Shown here: positions 1-8,285 of the stretch, one piece after another
Numbering within the stretch: position 1 is the first letter of the stretch
How the letters are laid out: each line of letters starts with the position of its first letter
Virus record (IMG/VR): IMGVR_UViG_3300024252_000039
Span: 1 to 38,722 of that record
Source of the DNA: a virus
Direction: 5' to 3' (one strand)
Length of the DNA: 38,722 nt
Notes under the pieces: model-generated
Told to the model about the DNA's origin: nothing
The model's database searches: none
The model's input: only the letters and a program-made list of their open reading frames with translations
Position numbers and translations under genes: made by a program

Positions 1-168
1 GTTGAGGAGTGAAAGAGGATGAGTCTGAAAGCTGGAACAGGTGAGAATCAAGGGGCTGTAAACTATGTCTCCATAGTCGCTAGAGACAATGGCGGTTTCA
101 GAGATATGCCTTATCCAGCAGACTTTGTTCTAGAAGTAGGGGAGGGTAATGTCGAAGGACATTCCGTC
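1..168. repeat. Terminal direct repeat, copy 1 (circular closure)
   Basis: Bases 1-168 recur at 38555-38722 with one difference: T at 42, G at 38596. The difference is in the third position of a Gly codon (GGT/GGG) of the gene starting at base 19, so it is silent. This is what the ends of a contig from a circular or circularly permuted genome look like. The unit genome is then about 38,554 bp. A short genuine terminal repeat is possible but less likely, because the repeat lies inside a coding gene. Confidence 0.93.
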
Positions 169-870
169 CTAGAGAAATTTGGGCGTAATCCTGACATAGA
201 TACTGCTACAGGCCCAGAAGATGTATGGCATGGAGGCGGTTTATATACCGGGTTCCCTACGGGATCTGCCGAGACTATTGAGTGCAGCACATTGAACGCT
301 GCTGACACCGCAGCAGGGACAGGTTTAAGAACTATTCGGTTGTATGGACAATTAAACGGTATTGAGCAGACAGAGGATGTAACTCTTGCAGGGGCATCAT
401 GGTCTACACCGACTACTAAGCTCTGGGACAGAATGCACCGAGTTAGAGGTTTAACTGCTGGTTCGGGTGGCTCTAACGTAGCTGACTTAATCTGTAGACA
501 TACCACCACAACATCTAATATTTTTGCCGTAGTCCCAGCAGGGTCTAATAGATCACAGATAGCAGCGTTCACAGTCCCGGCTAATACGACACTGTACCTT
601 AAATCTTTCGATCCTCGTATCGTTAGAGCTAGTGGCGCAGCAGGGTCATCTACATTTGCTATCATGTTTAGAGAATATGGCGGTATCTGGGAGCAGACCT
701 TTACTACAGACATCGCTACAGGAGCTTCTGGCCCTGTGGATATTGGATATGCTTTAGAACTACCAGCCAGAACAGATATTGTCGCAAGAGTTTTAGATGT
801 CTCTGATAATAACACTAGCGCAACAGTGAGCCTGTTTGGAATGTATTCTTCCGAGGGGCATAGTCACTAA
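19..870 (+). CDS. Virion structural protein, head-tail region
   Basis: 283-residue protein with a good ribosome site (GAGGAGTGAAAGAGG) before the ATG. It is rich in Gly, Thr and Ser and beta-prone, with no signal peptide or membrane segment. The segment around residues 54-80 (GRNPDIDTATGPEDVWHGGG, then YTGFP) resembles a conserved stretch I recall from structural proteins of aquatic phages, but no function is attached to it. It lies directly after the DnaT-like head-completion gene (38070-38576, continuous across the circular join) and overlaps the next neck gene by one base. A head decoration or head-tail interface protein is inferred. The fold is not recognised. Confidence 0.8.
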   Translation: MSLKAGTGENQGAVNYVSIVARDNGGFRDMPYPADFVLEVGEGNVEGHSVLEKFGRNPDIDTATGPEDVWHGGGLYTGFPTGSAETIECSTLNAADTAAGTGLRTIRLYGQLNGIEQTEDVTLAGASWSTPTTKLWDRMHRVRGLTAGSGGSNVADLICRHTTTTSNIFAVVPAGSNRSQIAAFTVPANTTLYLKSFDPRIVRASGAAGSSTFAIMFREYGGIWEQTFTTDIATGASGPVDIGYALELPARTDIVARVLDVSDNNTSATVSLFGMYSSEGHSH

Positions 871-1247
871 TGGCTACTGAAAACTACACAGATTTTCAGG
901 AAACATTCACCGAGTTGATGGAGGAGTTCGGTTGGTCTACCTCTACCATAACAGTAGAGACTGTTGGTGCATACGATGTTGCTACAAGCTCTGCCTCTGT
1001 ATCCAGTGCTGTTACGACTGTCGATGCAGTACTGATCGATCTGACAGGTAAAATGGTGGGTAAGACACTGGCTAACGGAGTAATAGTTACCGAGTACGAT
1101 AAGAGAGTTTTACTGCCCGTAGGCACAGCACCGAGTATAGGCGATAAGATGACGTTCGGTTCTGATATCTACGAGATACTGTACATAAAAGAGATTAATC
1201 CCGGTGGCACTATCATTGGTTATGATCTGGTGGTGCGCAATGGGTAA
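870..1247 (+). CDS. Probable head-tail joining (neck/stopper) protein
   Basis: 125 residues. The ATG overlaps the stop of the previous gene (TAATG), showing translational coupling. The N-terminal 30 residues are probably helical (FQETFTELMEEFGW). The rest is beta-rich and ends in a strand-turn pattern (SIGDKMTFGSDIYEILYIKE) typical of small neck or stopper proteins that close the portal channel. Size and place, between head-completion genes and a gp10-like neck gene, support the role. The assignment rests on position and general appearance rather than a diagnostic motif. Confidence 0.7.
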   Translation: MATENYTDFQETFTELMEEFGWSTSTITVETVGAYDVATSSASVSSAVTTVDAVLIDLTGKMVGKTLANGVIVTEYDKRVLLPVGTAPSIGDKMTFGSDIYEILYIKEINPGGTIIGYDLVVRNG

Positions 1248-1728
1248 ATGGTTAAGTCATATTAAGAAAGAGACAGGTGAAGTACAGGCCCGTATTGTCG
1301 GTCAGGCCAATAAGGTGATGACGATTTTTCAAGCTAGGTTAGTGGATAAGTCACCCTTCGGGAATCCGAGAGATTGGATTTACAGAAGTACATCACCGAA
1401 GGGTTATTACCCCGGAGGGTATACTCTTAACTGGCAGATCAGCACTGGGGCTAACGCAGAAGTAGCCCAGATGCCTAGTTCGGTCAGGAGTAAAGAGTCT
1501 GTAAGGGCTGAGTCGAAGAAGAATGCAGAACATTTCATGAACAAGTTCGAGAGTATCGGGAATCTAGGTTTTCCTAGCCTCAGATACCCAACTGAGTTCT
1601 ATGTTGTTAATAATATACCTTACGCTAAGCGACTTGAAGAGGGGCATAGTGGACAAGCTCCTTATGGGATCTTAAAGTTGGTCAGTTTCGAGTGGAGTCA
1701 GATAGTGAGAGAGGCTAAAAACTCATGA
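1240..1728 (+). CDS. HK97 gp10-like neck / tail-completion protein
   Basis: 162 residues from the ATG at 1240, which overlaps the previous gene by 8 bases. A further in-frame upstream start would overlap it more and has no better ribosome site. The C-terminal segment NNIPYAKRLEEGHSGQAPYG (about residues 130-149) is the signature I associate with the HK97 gp10-like family of neck and tail-completion proteins. In known siphoviruses such a protein sits between the stopper and the tail terminator, which is the order here. It ends in an ATGA overlap with the tail terminator gene. Confidence 0.82.
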   Translation: MGKWLSHIKKETGEVQARIVGQANKVMTIFQARLVDKSPFGNPRDWIYRSTSPKGYYPGGYTLNWQISTGANAEVAQMPSSVRSKESVRAESKKNAEHFMNKFESIGNLGFPSLRYPTEFYVVNNIPYAKRLEEGHSGQAPYGILKLVSFEWSQIVREAKNS

Positions 1729-2144
1729 GTATTGTGCCACTACGGTCAGCACTTGAAACCGCGTTAGACGGAATGAGTCCAGCTTTATCTACTGCGTGGG
1801 AGAATGTGAAATTTGAACCCGTCAACGGTACTCCGTATCAAATGGTACATGTCCTATATGCGACACCGGATAACCCTACTATTGGAGGGTCTAACGGGAC
1901 GGTATTGACGAGATACAAAGGTTTTATGCAAGTTACGCTTATGTACCCTCTATTAGACGGTGCAGCAGCAATCGAGGCAAGAGCGGAGCTTATTAAAGCT
2001 ACGTTCACAAGGGGATCATCGTTTACAAACTCTGGTCAAGTTGTAGTAGTAAACGGGACTCCTGAAGTGACATCTGGAATACGGGATAATGACAGATGGC
2101 GAATTGCAGTTAAAATCCCATTTTATTCTAATGTTTATACTTAA
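1725..2144 (+). CDS. Tail terminator protein
   Basis: 139 residues, start overlapping the preceding stop (ATGA). The pattern of an N-terminal helix (ALETALDGMSPALSTAWENV), a strand pair, a strand carrying RYKGFMQVTLMYPL, a helix (AAAIEARAELIKATF) and a terminal strand matches the tail terminator fold (lambda gpU-like, DUF4128 type). Such proteins form a hexameric ring that stops tail-tube growth and docks to the head. Its place just before the tail tube gene agrees. Confidence 0.82.
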   Translation: MSIVPLRSALETALDGMSPALSTAWENVKFEPVNGTPYQMVHVLYATPDNPTIGGSNGTVLTRYKGFMQVTLMYPLLDGAAAIEARAELIKATFTRGSSFTNSGQVVVVNGTPEVTSGIRDNDRWRIAVKIPFYSNVYT

Positions 2145-2158
2145 AAGGAACAATTGTC

Positions 2159-3373
2159 ATGGCTATTGCAGGTGATCTATTTCAAACCATTGTGGCAAAG
2201 AAGCAAGCCGATAAAGATACAAAAGCTACCGCTTCCTCTGCCCAAATTTATCGCAGGGTTTCCTCCGATCTTAATTTAGGCCGAGCACTATTCGAGTCTG
2301 CCGAGGTTCTAGCTTCTCAACAGCTTAGAGACTCCCGACTTGGTGTAAAAGCTGGTGCTGGTACTATTTCTGGCGAGATGTCTCCCGGTACTTACCAAGA
2401 GCCTATCGCTTCCGTACTTAGAGGTTCATTCGCTTCTGCTGTAGTCGGTGGCCCTGAGTCCGATATAACAGTTACTGCTTCCGATAGTGTCATAACTTTG
2501 ACATCTGCTGCTACAGGCACTTTCATTACTGACGGTTTGCGAGTCGGTAAAGTAGTTCGTATCACTGGTCTGGCTGAGGCTGGTAATAACGCCAACAACG
2601 TACTTATCACTTCTCTGACCGAGACTGTACTTATCGGATCATTCTTAAACGGCACTACTGCTGCTGCAGAATCTTCCGGGTCTGCTTTCACAATCACTGA
2701 GGTTGGTAAGAGCGTAACTACTCCTACTAGCTCTCACGCCCGTGACTACTACACCATCGAGCATGTTTACTCTGATATTACTCAAAGCGAACAGTTCACA
2801 GGTGCAGTGTTCTCAGGTATGACTATCGGGGCAAGTCCAGACGGTATGGCTACTGTTGCACTCCCGGTTATCTTCCGAGATCAGGACACTAGTACAGCAG
2901 CTTACTTCACCGCTCCAACTGCTGCTACCTCAACAGGTACAGTTGCTGGCCCTAACGGAGTTCTCTTCATTAACGGTGCTGCTCAAACTGCTGTTACCTC
3001 TGTATCGGATATCACAGTAGACGGTGGTTACGCTTCTCCTAGCGTTGTTGGATCGTCTGTTAGCCCTGATACACTCCCCGGAGTTTTAAAGGCCACAGCG
3101 ACAATTACAGCACTGTTCGAGGACGCTGTAGAGCGCGATTTGTTCTTAGCGGAGACTGAGGTGAGCGTATCTTTAGTTATGACAACTGACGATACCGCTA
3201 CAGCAGACTTTGTTGCTATCACTCTGCCTCGTTGTAAGTTCTCAGATGCTGCTAAGTCTGTATCTGACAATGCTCTACTCCAAACGCTACCAGTACAAGC
3301 GTTAGAGAACACAGTTACAACTGCTGGTTTACCAGAAGGCACAGTTGTATACCAAGATTCACAAGCAGCTTAA
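2159..3373 (+). CDS. Major tail tube protein
   Basis: 404 residues, ribosome site AAAAGGAA seven bases before the ATG. It is rich in Thr, Ser, Ala and Val and has no membrane segment. The start (GDLFQTIVAKKQADKDTKAT) followed by long beta-rich stretches fits a tail tube subunit. At about 400 residues it is longer than simple tube proteins, so an extra surface domain is likely; the segment around residues 100-180 has a beta-sandwich-like repetitive Thr/Ala composition. It sits between the tail terminator and the chaperone pair, the standard place, and is followed by a GC-rich hairpin. Confidence 0.82.
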   Translation: MAIAGDLFQTIVAKKQADKDTKATASSAQIYRRVSSDLNLGRALFESAEVLASQQLRDSRLGVKAGAGTISGEMSPGTYQEPIASVLRGSFASAVVGGPESDITVTASDSVITLTSAATGTFITDGLRVGKVVRITGLAEAGNNANNVLITSLTETVLIGSFLNGTTAAAESSGSAFTITEVGKSVTTPTSSHARDYYTIEHVYSDITQSEQFTGAVFSGMTIGASPDGMATVALPVIFRDQDTSTAAYFTAPTAATSTGTVAGPNGVLFINGAAQTAVTSVSDITVDGGYASPSVVGSSVSPDTLPGVLKATATITALFEDAVERDLFLAETEVSVSLVMTTDDTATADFVAITLPRCKFSDAAKSVSDNALLQTLPVQALENTVTTAGLPEGTVVYQDSQAA

Positions 3374-3420
3374 CAACACCCTTACCGCCTCTCGTAGAAG
3401 CGCACCGTCAAGGGTTTCTC

Positions 3421-3440
3421 AGCCCCCAGTAATGGGGGCT
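3421..3440 (+). terminator. GC-rich hairpin after tail tube gene
   Basis: AGCCCCC-AGTAAT-GGGGGCT is a perfect seven-base stem with a six-base loop, 48 bases after the tail tube stop. No T-run follows, so it is not a classical intrinsic terminator. It may protect the 3' end of the abundant tail-tube message or attenuate read-through into the chaperone genes. Confidence 0.5.
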
Positions 3441-3481
3441 ACACTCCCAGTTTGGTCGCTGGGGTTAAAAGGATAACGGTC

Positions 3482-3949
3482 ATGGATTTATTAAGTTTAG
3501 ATACACAAGAAGCATGTGAGAACGCAGTAGAGTTCGAGTTGGTTAACCCAGTTAATGATGAGCCAACAGGAATTTTTCTAACTGTTACTGGTAAAGACTC
3601 AGCAGAGTATAAAGCTCTAATTGAGGATATGTATAACCGGGATCAGAAACAAGAGTTCCAGAACCGAGCTAAAGGTAAAAAAGGTTCTCCGAAAAACATC
3701 ACGCAGATTAAGAAAGATAGTTTGATCCTGATCTCCAGTACCGTTCAGAGTTGGAGACAAGGTGAGTGGGTTAAAAACCCGAAGACCAAACAGCTAGAAT
3801 TGACCGAAGTCAAGAAAACCCTCACTTTCGGTAAAGAGGAACTTGACTGTAACCAAGGAAATGTTAAGAAATTACTTGGACGGTTACAGTGGATAGCAGA
3901 TGCGGTATCGGACTATACGGATACTCTTGAAAATTTTATGCAGACCTGA
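3482..3949 (+). CDS. Tail assembly chaperone (gpG-like)
   Basis: 155 residues from ATG 3482, preceded by AAAAGGATAACGGTC; a TTG at 3452 is a poorer start. The charged, mostly helical protein with N-terminal MDLLSLDTQEACENAVEFEL resembles the G-type chaperone that coats the tape measure during tail assembly. Its 3' end carries a canonical -1 slippery heptamer, A AAT TTT (3931-3937), 12 bases before its stop. A fraction of ribosomes should therefore continue into the downstream frame, giving a G-GT fusion. Position between tail tube and tape measure is the usual one. Confidence 0.85.
   Translation: MDLLSLDTQEACENAVEFELVNPVNDEPTGIFLTVTGKDSAEYKALIEDMYNRDQKQEFQNRAKGKKGSPKNITQIKKDSLILISSTVQSWRQGEWVKNPKTKQLELTEVKKTLTFGKEELDCNQGNVKKLLGRLQWIADAVSDYTDTLENFMQT
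3931..3937 (+). other. -1 programmed frameshift site (AAATTTT)
   Basis: Zero-frame codons are GAA AAT TTT ATG. AAATTTT fits the X XXY YYZ rule, so both tRNAs can re-pair after slipping one base back. The -1 frame is blocked by TGA at 3928-3930 just upstream and then open from 3931 to 4296, the geometry expected of a real shift site. Confidence 0.8.
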
Positions 3950-4296
3950 CCGAGAGACTTATAGAGTTTGCCGAGTCAGAGTTTGAACTGAACGCATTGC
4001 AAGATGGGGTCAGTAAAAGAGATCATTACGAATCAGCATGGAGGGTAACAGGCAGAAAGCCTCCAGAATTAGAACAGCCTCCACTAGATCCATTGGTCGA
4101 ATACATTTGGGTCTGGTTTACTCAGTTACATAGGAGTAGAGGCTCAACCGGATTTGGCCCTGCTGCGATAACTTATCGAGACATATCAGATTGGGCTGAA
4201 GTGATGAGCGTCAGACCGAAAGTCTGGGAGATAAAAGCGATATGTTCGATTGATACAGCGTATCTGGTAGAGAGTCAAAAACAGTCTAAACAATAG
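3937..4296 (+). CDS. T-domain extension of tail chaperone, reached by -1 frameshift
   Basis: After slippage the reading frame continues at 3937 (YADLTERLIEFAESEFELN) and gives 119 further residues, for a fusion of about 271 residues. The only independent start is a TTG at 3997 without a clear ribosome site, so expression through frameshifting is favoured. The segment with DPLVEYIWVWFTQLHRSRGS and DISDWAEVMSVRP is typical of the second tail-chaperone domain, which in phages such as lambda links the chaperone-coated tape measure to tube subunits. The stop overlaps a GGGGTTGCAACCCC palindrome. Confidence 0.8.
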   Translation, partial: YADLTERLIEFAESEFELNALQDGVSKRDHYESAWRVTGRKPPELEQPPLDPLVEYIWVWFTQLHRSRGSTGFGPAAITYRDISDWAEVMSVRPKVWEIKAICSIDTAYLVESQKQSKQ

Positions 4297-4309
4297 GGGT
4301 TGCAACCCC
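4296..4309 (+). repeat. GC palindrome GGGGTTGCAACCCC
   Basis: Perfect 14-base palindrome beginning at the last base of the chaperone stop codon, followed 8 bases later by a weaker CGGT/ACCG inverted repeat. There is no T-run. It could fold into a short hairpin between the chaperone and tape measure genes; the function is unknown. Confidence 0.4.
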
Positions 4310-4364
4310 GAAAACGGTCTGACCAACCGCTTTGTTTAGTTCACTAGGTTAAGAGGTGATTCTT

Positions 4365-7300
4365 GTGGCAGGAGCAGACGTTCTAGAAATTCAGGTTCAG
4401 TCAGGTGATGTCCAGACCGCTACGGTTCGCCTTAGAGGTTTAACCGGGGCTGCACAGGGTACTGAGAGGGCGGTAGGCGGTCTACGAAGCACTCTTGTTA
4501 GTGTCACTAAAGCCTACGCTTCTTTTCTTGTTGCTCAACAAGGTATGCAAACCATCCAGAACCTTATCCCCACATACGCTAAATTTGAAACTGGTTTAGT
4601 CGCTGTAGGTAAGACTACAGGAATGGCTGGTAAAGAACTTAAAGGTTTTGGTAGAGAACTCCAGAAAATATCTCTTATGTTACCTATCAGCACTACCGAA
4701 CTTCTGAAAGTAGGGACGGTGGCAGGGCAATTAGGTATTAAAGGGGGCAAGGCTCTATCCGACTTCACTAAAATAGCAGCTAAGATGGGTATAGCTACCG
4801 AACTAAGTGGAGAAGAAGCAGCTTTCGGACTAAACAAGATCCGTATAGCTACAGGATCTAGTCTGAAAGATGTAAAACGTATCGCTGATGAGATAGTAAT
4901 TCTAGGTAACAATATAGGTGTGACCGAGAAACCACTCATCCGCTTTGCAGGAGAGGTAGGTAGAGCTACTCAGAAGTACAACATAAGCACAGGGGCAGTT
5001 CTGTCTCTGTCTGCTGCCATGTTGGAGATGGGTGTCCAAGCTGAGTTAGGTGGGTCAGTTATTGGTAAAACATTCCTCCGTATCGAATCTGCTATAGCTA
5101 ATGGTGGACAGGATTTACAGAATTTCGCTGATATAGTTGGCATGTCAGGTGAGGCTGTAGAGAAAGCGTACGGGGAGGATAAAGTAAAACTCCTTGTCAC
5201 CTTCTTAAAACGACTCAATTTCGTTAGTGACGGTACCGCGGAAGGAGGGAATCAGTTAACCAGATCCCTTGAGGCTCTAGGGCTAAAAGGTGACGAGATT
5301 AATAAAACCTTGCCTCCTCTGATCGACAATATCGCACAGCTTGAGAACGCTTTAAATCTCTCCGCTAAAGGGGCAGGTTCTTTAGGTGAAGAAGTTGAAA
5401 CCGCCATAAACACAATCAACAATAAATATCAGATGTTGATAAACACATTAGGTGTCCTTGTTGAGGTATACGTTGAGGATTACCGAGATGCTATAACCGA
5501 TACTATAGATGACACAAATGACTTCATTAAACAGAATGACGCTGTATCCCGATCTCTTAACACCGTTATAGGTTTTGTTCGTATACTAGGAAATTCTCTC
5601 CAGTTAGGGGTCAATATAATAGAGACATTTTTACTAGGAGTGGCTCAGATCCCAACAGTGGTAGCTAATATGCTGGCAAGGGCTGGTAGTTATATACTCA
5701 ACAAGCTTAATTACTTCAAAAAAGGTAAAGATCCTCTTAAAGATTACGCAGATAAGAATGGGGCTTTTTTTGAGACAATGAATGCCAGAATGAAAACCGC
5801 ATTCGAGGATTTTAAAAGTACGAGCCTCGATATAGCCGACTCTGCTCATCAACTGGGTATGGGGATAGGGGCTTTAGCCAGTGAAGGCACTAAAGCTGCC
5901 GATGTAATAGGGGGTAAACTTAAAGATGTAGCTGATGATGCTTCAGTCTCTTTCGGGGTATTACTGTCCAATGTAAACAAAAACACTGCTGCTATCTACC
6001 AATTAAGTACGGCTGAAAAGAAGCAATACGATAGGCTGGTAAGATCTAACAAAGCGTTAAAAACCGAGGTAGCTATTATAGGGCTGTCAGACAGTGCTCA
6101 ACGCAAACGCATAATCTCTTTGAAGAAAGCAGAACTGGCCTCTCTTGATGCGAAGGTGGCTGCCAGTAAACTGGGAGATGAGTTACGCAGAGAAATCCAA
6201 TTACTAAGCGAGGCAGACACGAAAACCGCTCTCAGTGAGTTCGCAGAGGGATTCAGAGGCACGTTCCACGACATATTTACATCCGGTAAGAACGCTTTTG
6301 AGTCACTAGCTAATGTGATTAAGACCACTCTCATAGATATGCTCTTTGAGTTAACAGCTAAAAGATGGATCATAAACCTAACAGCCGATCTTGCTAGCAG
6401 CTTATCTAGTGGGGCTTTAAGTGCTGTAGGCGGTGCTGGTGGTAGTGCTATTATGGGTGCTTTGGGGATTGGCGGTGCTGCTGCTGCCGGGACAGTAACT
6501 TTAGGGTCTGGGAGTTTAGCAGGGGCATCAGGGTTAGTGATGGCAGAAGGTGCTACATTAGGACTATCTGGAGGAGCAGGGGCAGCAGGGCTGGGACTGT
6601 CTACTTTAGCTGGCCCAGCAGCACTAGGAGCTTTAGGTGGTGCAGGAATTGCAAAACTTACTGGAGGTAATCCTGTAGGTGGCGGTATAGGCGGTGCAGT
6701 CGGTGCTGCTGGGGGTTTTGCTGCTGGTACACAGATAGGGGCCATTGGAGGCCCATTAGGAGCTTTAATAGGTGGAGCACTTGGGGGTTTGATAGGGGGT
6801 TTATTTGGTGGAGATGACAGAGACTATCAAGCTGAGTTCGATGCTCTTCACAAACAGAGAATAGAGGCGCGTAATAAGCGACTAGCTGAAGAGGCAGCGC
6901 ACTTTAAAGCTATCCAAGATATGGCTGACGACGCTACTCTGGAGCTACTTAAGTTCACTAGTCCAGACGGAGCAGCTTTGGCATCTCTACGGATTTGGAG
7001 AGAAGAAGCTACAGCAGAAGCAGTCAGATTAGGCCAAGATGTAGTTATGGTTGATGAGGCTTACGCTGTTCAACGACTCGCTATAGAACAAGATATTACA
7101 GACCGAATCCTAGCCCAAGCTGAAGAGACAAAGAAAGGACTACAACAGAACGTAAGAGATGCTCTCAGTGCTCTGAGTAAAGCGGTATCGTTAGAGAAAC
7201 GTACCATCAACTCTGCTGCCAATGACGTTAAAGCGTCTATGAGTATTATTACAGGTACTCTACAGGATCTTAACAATGCTCTGGTATCGCTGAGAGGGGT

Positions 7301-8285
7301 AGACACTTCCCCTGCTGCTGTAGCTAATGCTAGAGGGTTACTAGAGAGTGCTTTAGGATTCTCTCAAAGCGGTGGACTGCTATCACAGGTTCCCGGTTTT
7401 GAGTCTGCTCTACAAACTATATCATCTCAAGGCCCAAGCGGATTCTCGACAGCTTTTGAGTTCGAGAAGTCACAGGCACAATCTGCGATACTGCTTGAGC
7501 AGTTGATCTCTGAGACAGAAGGGCAGTTAAGTTTAGAAGAGTTAACCCTCCAAGAGATGGAAGCGTCAGTTGAAAGACTTGACGCTCTACTAGAATCCAA
7601 TACCGCTCAAGCCAATATCCTGCTAGGGATAAATGACGGTATCCTGTCTGTATCTGCATCAGTGTTATACTTGGGAGAGGTCATGCAGACTATGGCTGAC
7701 GCTCAAGCTGCTGCTGATGCTAGAGCAGCGTTGGATGCTGCTGCTGCCATAGCTCAAGCCAACCAAGATGCTGCTGCCGTTGATGCTGCTCGATTAGAGG
7801 CAGCGAAAGTAGCAGAGGTTGAGAACGAGGCTCGTAAAGTAGCAGAGCGTGGCCCTAGATTGGTGGCGATGTGGCAAGCACTAGACGTTATAGACGATGC
7901 CCAAGGGTATAATCCCAGTGTAGGCAGAGACAATCAGGTGTTAGGAGTGTTCGAGGAGTTCGAACGCCAAGGTCTGAACACTGATGACGCTATCCGTTCA
8001 ACTGCTGAATCTTTCGGATTACCTAGCCCAAGATCATTCGCTGTCGGCACAAACGTAGTACCTTTCGATATGAACGCCAATATCCATAAGGGTGAGAGAA
8101 TTATCCCTGCTGCTGATAACCGTCAGCTTATGAACACAAGCAACGATACCGCTAATCAGATGGCAGGTATGAGAAGCGACTTAAAAGCAGGGCTTGAAGC
8201 AGTAGCACTCAACACCATGAAGATACGGAAATTAGCAGAAAGGCACGATGCAGAAGGAACACCGCCAGTAAGGATACCAGCATAA
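4365..8285 (+). CDS. Tail tape measure protein
   Basis: About 1306 residues from GTG 4365, chosen because AAGAGG lies eight bases upstream; GTG 4356 overlaps that site. The N-terminal third (about residues 60-260) has the tape-measure core seen in TIGR01760-type proteins, with KFETGLVAVGKTTGM, GTVAGQLGIKGGKAL and ETGV-like repeats. A hydrophobic Gly/Ala-rich region (about 680-815) can insert in the host membrane during DNA entry. The rest is long helix and coiled coil, Ala-rich near 1100-1170. At roughly 1.5 angstrom per residue, a general rule, the tail would be near 195 nm. The stop overlaps the next start. Confidence 0.95.
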   Translation: MAGADVLEIQVQSGDVQTATVRLRGLTGAAQGTERAVGGLRSTLVSVTKAYASFLVAQQGMQTIQNLIPTYAKFETGLVAVGKTTGMAGKELKGFGRELQKISLMLPISTTELLKVGTVAGQLGIKGGKALSDFTKIAAKMGIATELSGEEAAFGLNKIRIATGSSLKDVKRIADEIVILGNNIGVTEKPLIRFAGEVGRATQKYNISTGAVLSLSAAMLEMGVQAELGGSVIGKTFLRIESAIANGGQDLQNFADIVGMSGEAVEKAYGEDKVKLLVTFLKRLNFVSDGTAEGGNQLTRSLEALGLKGDEINKTLPPLIDNIAQLENALNLSAKGAGSLGEEVETAINTINNKYQMLINTLGVLVEVYVEDYRDAITDTIDDTNDFIKQNDAVSRSLNTVIGFVRILGNSLQLGVNIIETFLLGVAQIPTVVANMLARAGSYILNKLNYFKKGKDPLKDYADKNGAFFETMNARMKTAFEDFKSTSLDIADSAHQLGMGIGALASEGTKAADVIGGKLKDVADDASVSFGVLLSNVNKNTAAIYQLSTAEKKQYDRLVRSNKALKTEVAIIGLSDSAQRKRIISLKKAELASLDAKVAASKLGDELRREIQLLSEADTKTALSEFAEGFRGTFHDIFTSGKNAFESLANVIKTTLIDMLFELTAKRWIINLTADLASSLSSGALSAVGGAGGSAIMGALGIGGAAAAGTVTLGSGSLAGASGLVMAEGATLGLSGGAGAAGLGLSTLAGPAALGALGGAGIAKLTGGNPVGGGIGGAVGAAGGFAAGTQIGAIGGPLGALIGGALGGLIGGLFGGDDRDYQAEFDALHKQRIEARNKRLAEEAAHFKAIQDMADDATLELLKFTSPDGAALASLRIWREEATAEAVRLGQDVVMVDEAYAVQRLAIEQDITDRILAQAEETKKGLQQNVRDALSALSKAVSLEKRTINSAANDVKASMSIITGTLQDLNNALVSLRGVDTSPAAVANARGLLESALGFSQSGGLLSQVPGFESALQTISSQGPSGFSTAFEFEKSQAQSAILLEQLISETEGQLSLEELTLQEMEASVERLDALLESNTAQANILLGINDGILSVSASVLYLGEVMQTMADAQAAADARAALDAAAAIAQANQDAAAVDAARLEAAKVAEVENEARKVAERGPRLVAMWQALDVIDDAQGYNPSVGRDNQVLGVFEEFERQGLNTDDAIRSTAESFGLPSPRSFAVGTNVVPFDMNANIHKGERIIPAADNRQLMNTSNDTANQMAGMRSDLKAGLEAVALNTMKIRKLAERHDAEGTPPVRIPA

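Noticed and set aside
111-815. 234-codon open frame antisense to the structural gene at 19-870
   Set aside because: The translation has no recognisable motif and no ribosome site, and mirrors the codon bias of the sense gene. In contrast to the HNH case, it looks like a chance open frame.
6098-6745. 215-codon minus-strand frame rich in Pro and Ala inside the tape measure gene
   Set aside because: It is the complement of the Gly/Ala-rich membrane segment of the tape measure, which automatically yields Pro/Ala codons without stops.
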